Assembly: GCA_910578745.1 (NCBI GenBank)
Contig: CAJTSN010000032.1
Location: 1 to 19,243, forward strand
Direction of reading: 5' to 3'
DNA: 19,243 bases
Source: an uncultured Bacilli bacterium
GTDB taxonomy: Bacteria; Bacillota_I; Bacilli_A; RF39; UBA660
The notes under the pieces are model-generated. The model did not search any database, was not told the DNA's origin, and saw only the letters and a list, made by a program, of their open reading frames with translations. Position 1 is the first letter of the stretch; the number at the start of each line of letters is the position of its first letter. A program made the position numbers and the translations under genes. This document shows, piece after piece, positions 1-7,625 of the stretch.

Positions 1-73
1 CCCCAGTCAAGTAGACAGGTGAAATAATTAAAATTGTTAATGATGAAGTTGTCAAATAGACAACTTCATTTTC
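1..73 (-). repeat. Putative IS end with subterminal repeats and hairpin
   Basis: On the minus strand, TGTCTACTTGAC (from 17 to 6) and TGTCTATTTGAC (from 62 to 51) are direct repeats of 12 bases with one difference, 45 bases apart. The inner copy also sits in an inverted repeat, ATGAAGTTGTC at 43-53 against GACAACTTCAT at 59-69 with a 5-base loop. Direct plus inverted repeats just after a transposase C-terminus fit an insertion-sequence end. The other end is not visible. The whole stretch 1-373 holds only this, the transposase remnant and the operon terminator. Confidence 0.35.
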
Positions 74-238
74 TTATGCAGTTAAGGTTGAACTGCCTGT
101 GTAATGTTCTAATTTATACTTTATTATTCTTTTATTTTCAGCTATTGGATATTGATTTGGGGTTTTATTAGCTAATGCTTCACTTCTCACTTCATATGGT
201 GTCTTTACTCCAAATCTTCTCTGATATCTTTCATACAT
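74..238 (-). pseudogene. C-terminal remnant of a transposase (IS3-like)
   Basis: The minus strand encodes a 54-residue open stretch beginning MYERYQRRFGVKTPYEVR and containing YPIAENKRIIKYK before its stop. To my recollection this resembles the C-terminal tail of IS3-type DDE transposases from Firmicutes (TP-x-EVR followed by YPI-x-x-N-K-RI). An in-frame stop lies two codons upstream of its ATG at 242-244 and no catalytic DDE region is visible in this window, so it is a decayed fragment. It lies just beyond the terminator of the large surface-protein operon. The family call is from memory of the motif and is moderate to low; that it is not a full gene is clear. Confidence 0.45.
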
Positions 239-285
239 AACTTAATTTTAGTTCTTTTGAATATTTACTTTTTCTTCCCAATAAC

Positions 286-308
286 AAAAAAGAGCTATTT
301 CTAGCTCT
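286..308 (-). terminator. Intrinsic terminator of the surface-fibre operon
   Basis: On the minus strand AGAGCTA (308-302), loop GAAA (301-298) and TAGCTCT (297-291) form a perfect 7-bp stem with a stable tetraloop, followed at once by a run of T (290-286 read as U). It lies about 65 bases past the stop codon of the 532-residue gene and is the only classic rho-independent terminator I found between the operon promoter near 10700 and this point. Confidence 0.85.
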
Positions 309-373
309 CTTTGCAAAATTCAATTATCATTTCATCAAGAATACAAGTCATTAAAACATTCTATCCTTATACA

Positions 374-1972
374 TTATTTTGAAATGGTATACTCGATAGA
401 GTATGAACTACTCGTATTTGATGTAACTGTAACATCACTCTCTTTAATTGATGTTTTAAAATAAGAATTAAGATAAGATAACATATCCATAACCGAATCT
501 TTTGTAGTATGTCCTATACTCACTTTTAGCTTATTATCAGCTACATTCGCAAAAGATATTGTCATTCCACTTGGAACAGATATTGTTTCAAAATCAACAT
601 AATTATAATCAATACCTTCAGACCAAACCTTAATCAAAATATATTCATTTCCGTTCTTTTGAGCAAAATAATCAGTAAATGGTTCTGGTGGAGTTGTAAC
701 AGATACATTATCTTTTACTGTACAGTTCTTTATAATTGAAGGTTTTACCATATCATAAATATTTTTCCTTAACGTTGTACCTGATGCATAACCCTTATCT
801 GTCAAAATATTTCCAAAATCCGTTGCCATTCTCATATCTATATTGAATGCAATTTCAGGTGGCTTTCCTTGCTGCTCATTCGCACCTGCAATAATTTTGT
901 CTTTCGTCAATTTAAGTTCTGTATCTAAAGTTTTATCATTATGACTTACTAACTGTAAACCAGCAACATTCTTATTTCCATAGAAAATTACTGAATAAAT
1001 TCCTTGTTTTGTTGAAACATAATTATAAATTTTATCAGCAGATGCTTTATTTCCTGGATAGATATATAAGTCTAAATATTTTCTAAAAGCCTCATCAAGA
1101 ACACTTCTTTTTGTAGTAGAGAAGTATAATGGAACTTCATTACCACTTAATTTTGAATGAATTGAAGCATAGTACATTCTAGAATAACCCACAAAATTAT
1201 CAAGAATTGTAAATGTGTACTCATCTTTTTGCTTATCATAAGAAATCTTAAATCCTAATAAAGAATTGAAATTATTTGGATTTACTAATGCTTCTTTATT
1301 TGGATATGTATTTTTCACATAAGCAAGAATTTCACTTTCACGATTTACGGATTTCGCATATGCAGTAATCCATTTCATAAAAATGTCATAAATATTCTCT
1401 GAATTGGGAATTACCTTTGGATTTTCTGTTCCAATTTCAACACGTTTTAAATAATCAGGATATTTTTCTTTATAACTATATTTAATGTAAGCAATTCTTC
1501 TATTTTCTTTATCAAGAACTTCATTTATCTTCGCATCAAATTCGACATATTCTTTTTTGGAATCGATAGTACATGTCATTGTTATTTCATTTGTTTTACT
1601 ACGATCAACACCTGCTGCATATTTAATTCTACGTGTTTGCTTATTTACAGTTGAAACAGAAGCATTTGTTGTAATAGGTCCGAATGTACAAGCGTCTGGA
1701 ATCGTAATATCATACCATTCAACTACATCACTAGCAATTGCTTTATTTGGTTTAAAACGAAATTGGAATTTCGCACTTTCCATAGTTGCTTCAATCGGTT
1801 CCATTTTATACTCTGTATACATATTATATAATTTCGTCTTATACACTAATGCACCATCAGTAACAAACTTAGAATAGGTTTTAGGAATTCCAATAATTCC
1901 AAAACTACAAGCAACTATAAATAATAATATACCGAGTTGAAAACTAGTTTTAAATTTTCTCACTTTCTTCAT
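374..1972 (-). CDS. Exported protein of unknown function, last gene of the fibre operon
   Basis: This 532-residue protein starts at the ATG preceded by AAGGAGGTG. Residues 10-30 are a hydrophobic helix followed by KTYSKFV, which resembles the TYAKY-type motif at the end of SipW-dependent signal peptides. It lacks the following ARVAKW-type box, so it may be either a cleaved SipW substrate or an N-terminally anchored protein. The rest is a mixed, mainly beta-looking extracellular sequence with a few cysteines (near TFGPI, TMTCTI and KNCTV) and a Ser/Thr-rich end. I do not recognise a named family. It is 16 bases downstream of the small TasA-like gene and directly before the operon terminator, so it most likely acts with the other fibre proteins, for example as an accessory or tip subunit (inference). 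Confidence 0.85.
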   Translation of the reverse strand: MKKVRKFKTSFQLGILLFIVACSFGIIGIPKTYSKFVTDGALVYKTKLYNMYTEYKMEPIEATMESAKFQFRFKPNKAIASDVVEWYDITIPDACTFGPITTNASVSTVNKQTRRIKYAAGVDRSKTNEITMTCTIDSKKEYVEFDAKINEVLDKENRRIAYIKYSYKEKYPDYLKRVEIGTENPKVIPNSENIYDIFMKWITAYAKSVNRESEILAYVKNTYPNKEALVNPNNFNSLLGFKISYDKQKDEYTFTILDNFVGYSRMYYASIHSKLSGNEVPLYFSTTKRSVLDEAFRKYLDLYIYPGNKASADKIYNYVSTKQGIYSVIFYGNKNVAGLQLVSHNDKTLDTELKLTKDKIIAGANEQQGKPPEIAFNIDMRMATDFGNILTDKGYASGTTLRKNIYDMVKPSIIKNCTVKDNVSVTTPPEPFTDYFAQKNGNEYILIKVWSEGIDYNYVDFETISVPSGMTISFANVADNKLKVSIGHTTKDSVMDMLSYLNSYFKTSIKESDVTVTSNTSSSYSIEYTISK

Positions 1973-1988
1973 TTAAAACACCTCCTTA

Positions 1989-2627
1989 CTATTTCTTTTG
2001 TGTATTGCTTTGCTCTACTGTATAATCAACAGTTAAAACGGTAAATTCGGTATTTTCATTAAATATGTATTTTGGATATCCCGAATCATCTTTGATGATC
2101 CCATTGATTATCTTTCCAGTTTCATCCTTATCAACGACATTTTCATCATATTCAATCACAACTTTATAAATGGATAACTTTGTATCACCTGGTTGAATTG
2201 TATTACGAATAGTAAACACTTTTCCATTATTTACTTGACTTTCATTTGGTACAACTATATCTGTATCCGCTGCCAAATAGACTTCCTTAATCTTAAAATG
2301 TCTATCTGTTTTCAATGTTAATAGTAAGTCAGACTGTACTTCAAGACTACTCTTATCTAAAGCAAAATAATAGGTCATTTTCTCATAAGGTTTATATCTT
2401 TCTGGATCAAAAGGATCAATTCCCTCTTCTTCACACAAAGCATCTTTACAATATTTAAGCCCAACATTGAATTTTGAAACCCTTGCTGAGTCATCATCAT
2501 CCAACATATTTGAAATGTATTTTGAATAGGTGATTACAGTGGTAAAAATACCCATGCAAATTACATACATAAACACCCATTTACCTAAATTTTTCTTAAA
2601 TCTTTTACTCTGTAATAATCCTTTCAT
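1989..2627 (-). CDS. Small TasA/camelysin-like SipW-substrate protein
   Basis: The protein is 212 residues from the ATG at 2627, which has the ribosome binding site TAGGTGA seven bases upstream; an earlier in-frame GTG lies inside that site and is unlikely. Residues 16-36 form a membrane helix, then TYSKYIS and SARVSKFNVG. This two-part motif (TY-[AS]-KY followed about 12 residues later by [AS]-RV-x-K) marks SipW-cognate signal peptides. The mature part is short and acidic, includes IQPGDTKLSIYKVVIEYD, comparable with the PG-x-x-G beta-strand segment of TasA-like proteins, and carries a C-x5-C pair after the signal. It follows the second signal peptidase gene (stop at 2637) with only a 9-base gap, suggesting enzyme and substrate are paired. 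A minor fibre subunit is the likely role; this is inference. Confidence 0.85.
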   Translation of the reverse strand: MKGLLQSKRFKKNLGKWVFMYVICMGIFTTVITYSKYISNMLDDDDSARVSKFNVGLKYCKDALCEEEGIDPFDPERYKPYEKMTYYFALDKSSLEVQSDLLLTLKTDRHFKIKEVYLAADTDIVVPNESQVNNGKVFTIRNTIQPGDTKLSIYKVVIEYDENVVDKDETGKIINGIIKDDSGYPKYIFNENTEFTVLTVDYTVEQSNTQKK

Positions 2628-2636
2628 TATAATCAC

Positions 2637-3203
2637 CTACTTTTTCCCTTTTTTTCTATTTAAATATTCTCTAAATTCTTCATATTCCTTTTCTTCATCA
2701 TCTAAGATCAAATTTCCCTTTTTATCAATACTTGCAAAAACACTTAAGAATAATCCATCTAGTAAGATCAGGAATACAAAAAGTGGTTTCTGTAATGTTT
2801 CTATCACTTTTTGCCCTTTACCTATTTTAAAGACATATTTTCCTATAATATTTTCAGGAACATTTGGTTCATCGTTTGTATTGTTATTATCGCCTTTCGT
2901 AATTAGTTCAGTATCACTAATTGAAACAATCCGATGGGTTACAAATGAACCATTTTTATCATAAAACGTGATAATATCTCCTTTTTTATAGTCTTTTGCC
3001 TTTGTGTTAATGATAATCATATCTCCTATATGAAGCGTAGGCTCCATCGAACCAGAAATGACTTCTAAAGCTGCATAACCAGCTACTGTAGCAATATCTT
3101 TTTTCAAAATTTTTGTACAAATAAATCGATAAATATTACATACAAGGATTAATCCTAAAAATGTAGCAAGAGTTATAGCAAGTATTTTTTTTACGATTTT
3201 CAT
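2637..3203 (-). CDS. SipW-type (ER-type) signal peptidase I, second copy
   Basis: A 188-residue signal peptidase with an N-terminal membrane helix (about 7-29) and a C-terminal helix (about 139-157). The catalytic serine is S52 in ISGSMEPTLHIGD. FVTHRI supplies H90 where most bacterial leader peptidases have lysine, and TKGDNN supplies D105. This Ser-His-Asp set is that of the SipW/ER-type S26 family, which in Bacillus processes TasA-like fibre proteins. Its length matches SipW (about 190). It ends with a short charged tail. It starts 10 bases after the lipoprotein gene and is followed at once by a SipW-substrate-like gene. It differs strongly from the other signal peptidase in this operon (6824-7603), so it may serve a different substrate set. 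Confidence 0.93.
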   Translation of the reverse strand: MKIVKKILAITLATFLGLILVCNIYRFICTKILKKDIATVAGYAALEVISGSMEPTLHIGDMIIINTKAKDYKKGDIITFYDKNGSFVTHRIVSISDTELITKGDNNNTNDEPNVPENIIGKYVFKIGKGQKVIETLQKPLFVFLILLDGLFLSVFASIDKKGNLILDDEEKEYEEFREYLNRKKGKK

Positions 3204-3213
3204 TCTTTACATC

Positions 3214-5784
3214 CTATTCTGGACAAGATGTAACTTTTGTTTCAAAATGGAAGCCTATTGATAGTCTATACATATCATTAATTGTTGTATCTACAAGTTT
3301 TTCAGCAGCATGGTTTCCGATTAGAGTATCTAATTTATCATCGACTTCTTCCCATCTCCAGAAAACAGTAACTTCTACTTTTTCATTAGGCTCTAATTCA
3401 ATTGGTGTTTTAAACTTAATATTCGATGTAAAATGATCGTTTCCTTCTACTATGGTATCTTCATGCTTATTCAAAATCCAATATTTTTCATTTTGTTGTC
3501 CATATGCATAAGCATAATCTGCATCCCTATCTCTAGAGTAGCGAACAATATATCCCATATTTAGACATTCTTTATTTGCAATGCATATATTCTGTTCTTT
3601 TAAAGTCATATCTGTAACAAGAATATTTTTACTGCTTTCGTTTGTAAGCGTTATCACGTTAGAACCGTTTGCACCAGGATAAATTACTTTATCTTCATGG
3701 TATTTATTAAAATACTCTTCGTTATGGAATAAATTAGCATGTTCAACCCATACTGCCTTCACTAATGTATCTGGGTCAACCTTTTCTTCATCGCCTAATA
3801 CTTTTTCATAAATAGCATACAAAGTTAAATTCCCAGTTATATTTTCTATAATGTTTTTATCCGTACGATTATAAACAACCTCTCCATCTATAGAAGTACT
3901 ATAACCTATGAATTTCCACTGTATACACACATTATCTTCAATACTAGATAGTTTATATGGTTCATCATAATTCGTTAAATCAATCTGATCTCCATTCGCT
4001 ACTGGAATTTCGTATTTTTCTCCATCATCTGTTTCATTAAATCGGCCTCCATTTGAATCAAGAACAACTAAATGCATTTCTTTTGCTATTATTTCAATAT
4101 CAAAACTTGCAATTTCTCGATCATAGGCAATTCCAGATACATGGATTTTATAATTTCCGGGTTTATGCACTTGTATCTGGAAAGGTAAAGAACTTGGTCC
4201 AACATTTCCACCCGTATATTTCAAAGAGACATCCTCACTATCTAGAGTAAGTATTGTACATGTCTTTCCATCAGTAGAACATATACTCATTCGATTACCA
4301 GATGCATCAACACGAATTTCTCCTATATAAAGGTTTGTCTTTAATACAAAGTCTTTTTCTAAAGAATTCCCTATAAAATTGCCTTCATATTTATAAGAAT
4401 CTGTTGATACAAAATATTTATCAAAAATAACTTTTGTTGTATCTTTCTTTCCATTATACTCTATATTTAATGTATCTTCCTGAATAGAAACATCTTTAGC
4501 CGTTAAAGTAATATATCCATCATGGAACTCTATAGAAGAATTCTTTTGAGCACCTGTTAAATAGGACTTCACTTGTGAGTAATTAATATCTTCATTAATT
4601 CTTTTCCCATCTTCCTCAATAAAATAATACATATCTTTTGGAATACCTTCATATACTTTATAAGAACTATATTCAAAGTGAATTGTTCGAACTGGTTTAT
4701 GGATAAAAACAGTATATGTTCTTGATTTTCCATCTTTTGAGGTAACGATAATTTCTAATATATTCGCTCCTTCTTTTAGTTTTAATGGTCTTAACTCTTT
4801 TTCTGTTATACTCTTATCATTCAATTTATAGCTAATACGACTCGTTTCTAATTCTGCTATCGCTTTTAAACTTAAATTTTCTTCATTATAAGCAACACGA
4901 ATTGTATACTCAAGAGTATTCTTAGAAAAGGATTTATCCAAATGATATTTGTCATTCAACACTTGAATATTTTTTAAGTAATTATTACTACTATTAGAAC
5001 CTTGATTTCCTCCACTTGGTTTATTATTATTTGGAATATAATCAACTACATGGATTGTATAGGTATTTTTATATTCTCTATCCTTATGACTGACAGTTAA
5101 AGTAATTGTTGCCGTTCCTTTTTTATAGCCTGTAATAATAAGACTTCCATTTATTGCCTCAGCGGTTGCAACAGACTCATCGCTAGAACTTACCACAACA
5201 TTTCCCACTAAATCAACTAAACTATAAGAAACAAGTTTTTGATTTGTTTCCTTTAGATTCATCGTTCCACTGTTAGCAGATAAATCAATATAACCCAAAG
5301 GATCTGTAATTGTTACTGGTGCAGTTGCCTCATAAACTTTTCCATTTGCCGTAGTCTTTAAAGTAACCTGAACGGTTCCTACTTTCTTAGGAATAACAAC
5401 TACATGCCCACCACTAACATAACAAGTTGCAATATCGGCATCACTAGTTTCACACGTAAAACCTTTAGGATTGATTTTACTGTAAGAAAAACTAAGTCTT
5501 CCATCTACATCGCTCAAAGACATCATTAAGCCATCTGTATCAAAACGTAATTCTTGATTGGTAATGGTTTCTTTATCATTGGTATCATCATCAACTTTTA
5601 CATCTTGCTTATTATTGAACAAACCATTTATACTATCTGACAATGAATTTCCAAGTTTCCCAAAAAATTTAGATGAACAACTACAACTTGTAATTAATAA
5701 AAGAAGTATAATGGCAAATATAATTAAAATAATAATTTTTTTACCATCATCTTTTTCTTTATCATTTTTATTATAATTTCCCAT
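3214..5784 (-). CDS. Multidomain surface lipoprotein with Ig-like repeats and C-terminal TasA-like domain
   Basis: An 856-residue protein with a charged N-terminus, a hydrophobic stretch at 17-33 and the lipobox ITSC (C34), predicting a lipid anchor. Domains by eye: two Ig-like (BIG2-type) repeats at about 80-155 and 158-245; an Asn/Gly/Ser linker; a cadherin-like beta-sandwich at about 270-365 (YLKNIQVLN to TYTVFIHKP); less clear beta domains; a Listeria-Bacteroides/InlB-type repeat at about 578-662 (VLDSNGG, IGYSTSIDG, LTLYAIYE); and from about 676 a domain with YPGANGSNVITLTN, FWRWEEVDD and DTLIGN. That last set matches the PGT-x-G, Y-W-K-W and DT-x-LG signposts of the fibre subunit encoded upstream (5900-6727). 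I infer a lipid-anchored protein that joins or caps the fibre through a shared fold. The start has GAGGAAG upstream. Confidence 0.88.
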   Translation of the reverse strand: MGNYNKNDKEKDDGKKIIILIIFAIILLLLITSCSCSSKFFGKLGNSLSDSINGLFNNKQDVKVDDDTNDKETITNQELRFDTDGLMMSLSDVDGRLSFSYSKINPKGFTCETSDADIATCYVSGGHVVVIPKKVGTVQVTLKTTANGKVYEATAPVTITDPLGYIDLSANSGTMNLKETNQKLVSYSLVDLVGNVVVSSSDESVATAEAINGSLIITGYKKGTATITLTVSHKDREYKNTYTIHVVDYIPNNNKPSGGNQGSNSSNNYLKNIQVLNDKYHLDKSFSKNTLEYTIRVAYNEENLSLKAIAELETSRISYKLNDKSITEKELRPLKLKEGANILEIIVTSKDGKSRTYTVFIHKPVRTIHFEYSSYKVYEGIPKDMYYFIEEDGKRINEDINYSQVKSYLTGAQKNSSIEFHDGYITLTAKDVSIQEDTLNIEYNGKKDTTKVIFDKYFVSTDSYKYEGNFIGNSLEKDFVLKTNLYIGEIRVDASGNRMSICSTDGKTCTILTLDSEDVSLKYTGGNVGPSSLPFQIQVHKPGNYKIHVSGIAYDREIASFDIEIIAKEMHLVVLDSNGGRFNETDDGEKYEIPVANGDQIDLTNYDEPYKLSSIEDNVCIQWKFIGYSTSIDGEVVYNRTDKNIIENITGNLTLYAIYEKVLGDEEKVDPDTLVKAVWVEHANLFHNEEYFNKYHEDKVIYPGANGSNVITLTNESSKNILVTDMTLKEQNICIANKECLNMGYIVRYSRDRDADYAYAYGQQNEKYWILNKHEDTIVEGNDHFTSNIKFKTPIELEPNEKVEVTVFWRWEEVDDKLDTLIGNHAAEKLVDTTINDMYRLSIGFHFETKVTSCPE

Positions 5785-5807
5785 GGTTCTTCCTCTTTCT
5801 ATTTAGT

Positions 5808-5862
5808 TTCCAAATAAGCCTATGAAATTTCATAGGCCTATTTGGAAGTTAAATAACTTCCA
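5808..5862 (-). promoter_or_regulatory. Overlapping hairpins downstream of the fibre-subunit gene
   Basis: A 20-bp inverted repeat (5808-5827 with 5828-5847, one G-U pair in the minus-strand RNA, almost no loop) is overlapped by a second, 9-bp one (TGGAAGTTA at 5843-5851 with TAACTTCCA at 5854-5862). They share bases 5843-5847, so both cannot form fully at once. No U-run follows on the minus strand, so this is not a standard terminator. It could stabilise the fibre mRNA, be a processing site, or lower readthrough into the lipoprotein gene. Confidence 0.6.
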
Positions 5863-5899
5863 TTTTATTGTGCTATCATTCTGTGAGCCTGATTATTCA

Positions 5900-6727
5900 T
5901 TAAGCTCCTGGTGTTGGAGTAACTGCATCTGGTGTTTTCTCTGCGTGATTACCACCAACTTGTTCTGCAGTAATATTAATTTTTAATGTAACAACATGAC
6001 TTGTTGGAGTTTTTGCTATTTCATTACCTAATTTTGTATCAAGTGAATTGAATAGTTTTTTCTCCTCGTCAGTAGTTCCTTGTTCAAAATCCCATTTCCA
6101 ATAAATCGTATATGTGTTGTCTGTAGCTGCCATTTCAGCTGGGTCGTGAACTGTTAAAGTTGTACCATCAGCTTCTTTATATAACTTGTTAAGTTCTTTA
6201 ACTAAGTCATCGAAACTATACCAACCAGTGATATTGTCTGTAGTTAAATTAGCATCTGTACTTAGGAAATACTTAACTGGGTCATATGTTTTAGTTGTTG
6301 TTGTATCAACACCACCTACGTTTTCTGTAACTGGGTATGTTGTTGTAACACCATTTGCACTACCTGTTGTATCTACATTAATTGTATAAGCTGTTTCAAG
6401 AATTCCTTCTAAAGCAAAAGTGTATTGACCTTTAGTTCCTGGAGCAATAACATTGTCCATTGTACTAGCAGCTTCTCCATCTTTCTTTGTTAAGTCTCTT
6501 GATAGAGCTTTTACAACTGTTCCATTAGCAGCGAAATCGTATGAACTGTGAAATAAATCTAAAGTTTCACTTATACCATCGCCTAAACCAATTTGCCATT
6601 TAGCAACTCTGGCTTCGCTTTCAAGACTAACTTCTGAAATATATTTTGCATAAGTTCCACTTACTGAAAATCCAGTTCCGATTACAGCAACTAATAGAGT
6701 TCCTAGGATTGCCATTTTCTTTTTCAT
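5900..6727 (-). CDS. TasA/camelysin-like fibre subunit (probable major subunit)
   Basis: A 275-residue secreted protein. It has a lysine-rich start, a hydrophobic core (6-22), then GTYAKYI (24-30) and ARVAKWQIG (39-47), which is the SipW-cognate signal-peptide motif. The mature part has IAPGTKGQYTFAL (94-106), YTIYWKWDFE (206-215) and DTKLGN (230-235), the beta-sandwich signposts of TasA-like proteins. It has no cysteine, is rich in Thr/Asp/Ala, and ends in a Thr/Pro tail. It directly follows a SipW-type peptidase gene, as TasA follows SipW in Bacillus, and has a good ribosome site (AAGGGTGGTGAG). Flanking inverted repeats suggest its expression is set separately from its operon partners. Calling it the major subunit rests on position and signal type. 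Fibre formation itself is not shown by sequence. Confidence 0.9.
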   Translation of the reverse strand: MKKKMAILGTLLVAVIGTGFSVSGTYAKYISEVSLESEARVAKWQIGLGDGISETLDLFHSSYDFAANGTVVKALSRDLTKKDGEAASTMDNVIAPGTKGQYTFALEGILETAYTINVDTTGSANGVTTTYPVTENVGGVDTTTTKTYDPVKYFLSTDANLTTDNITGWYSFDDLVKELNKLYKEADGTTLTVHDPAEMAATDNTYTIYWKWDFEQGTTDEEKKLFNSLDTKLGNEIAKTPTSHVVTLKINITAEQVGGNHAEKTPDAVTPTPGA

Positions 6728-6770
6728 ATTCTCACCACCCTTCTGTGTATAATTTTGATGAATAATTTTG

Positions 6771-6819
6771 AGGAAGTAAACTTCCTAAATCTATGTAAAT
6801 CTCCAAAAGGAGTATTTAC
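6771..6819 (-). promoter_or_regulatory. Hairpins in the leader between signal peptidase and fibre gene
   Basis: Within the 96-base gap there are two inverted repeats: GTAAATCTCC (6795-6804) with GGAGTATTTAC (6809-6819), which has one bulged base and an AAAA loop, and AGGAAGT (6771-6777) with ACTTCCT (6780-6786). The second has the same GGAAGT/ACTTCC core as the hairpin on the other side of the fibre gene (5843-5862). There is no U-run, so these are candidate RNA-stability or processing elements. Confidence 0.5.
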
Positions 6820-6823
6820 CAAA

Positions 6824-7603
6824 TTAAAACTTAAATCTATCTTCAAAATCGCTATTTTCTCTTTTTTTCTTTTCTTCTCTTGAACGTAGCAATTCCAAAA
6901 ATTCTTCTCTGGAAATCTGTTGTTCTCTTGACTGTTCCTGTTCTCTTTCTTGTTGTTCTTTCATTCTTCTTAAATTCAGCAATTCTTCTCTTTCAAGACG
7001 TTCTTTTTCTTTTTCTTGATACTCTTTCATCATTTTAAACTTTAAGTATTCTTCTCTTTCTAAGTCTTTTTCTTTCTTTGTTGAAATAGTGAAACCTAAA
7101 ACAAACAATACAGTAATTACTAATGCAATTATCAAAATTGTAGTAGGCTCAGCTAAACTTTTCATTAAAGAACCAAATCCAGAAATACGCATTACGTATA
7201 TTCCTTCAACATCCTCAAGAGCAACTAGATTCTTATCTTGTATTGTATTTGCATCACCTTTGGTAATAAACTTAGTTGTACCATCGCTTGATATAATATC
7301 TCTAATTCTATGGGTTGTCACTGTATTTTCCGCATCTCTAAAAGCAATTATATCATCAATTTTTAAAGTTGTTGGATCCACCGTCTTTGTGATAATCAAA
7401 TCACCCTTATGAATTTGACCTTCCATAGACCCAGATAGGACTATGAAAGGTTTGTATCCAAAGAGACTTGGAACAACATCCTTATTTGTCTTTGATTGAA
7501 AGATAATAAAGATGTTCGCCAACAAGATAGGTACTAATATAATACAAGCAAGTATCACTAACCATGTGCTAAATGATTTATACCACTTTTCCCTTTTTTT
7601 CAT
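6824..7603 (-). CDS. SipW-type signal peptidase I with C-terminal coiled-coil tail
   Basis: A 259-residue S26-family peptidase. Membrane helices lie at about 13-35 and 154-174. Catalytic serine S59 is in LSGSMEGQIHKGD, H98 in TTHRI and D117 in TKGDANT, which is the Ser-His-Asp set of SipW/ER-type enzymes rather than the Ser-Lys of leader peptidase. SipW is usually about 190 residues; here about 85 extra residues (175-259) follow the last helix. They are almost all Glu, Lys, Arg and Gln with heptad-like leucines, predicting a long coiled coil, presumably cytoplasmic. It lies 22 bases after the Cys/His-repeat gene and just before the TasA-like gene, so cleavage of the fibre precursor is its expected job. 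The tail's role is unknown; a scaffold for a partner or multimer is possible. Confidence 0.92.
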   Translation of the reverse strand: MKKREKWYKSFSTWLVILACIILVPILLANIFIIFQSKTNKDVVPSLFGYKPFIVLSGSMEGQIHKGDLIITKTVDPTTLKIDDIIAFRDAENTVTTHRIRDIISSDGTTKFITKGDANTIQDKNLVALEDVEGIYVMRISGFGSLMKSLAEPTTILIIALVITVLFVLGFTISTKKEKDLEREEYLKFKMMKEYQEKEKERLEREELLNLRRMKEQQEREQEQSREQQISREEFLELLRSREEKKKRENSDFEDRFKF

Positions 7604-7625
7604 TCTTCACCACTCCACTTGCGTT

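Noticed and set aside
1557..1877. Plus-strand 106-codon frame opposite the 532-residue gene
   Set aside because: It lies wholly inside a well-supported gene on the other strand and has no ribosome site or recognisable domain.
5808..5847. Classic rho-independent terminator after the fibre gene
   Set aside because: The stem is long, but no U-run follows on the coding strand, so it was described as a regulatory or processing hairpin instead.
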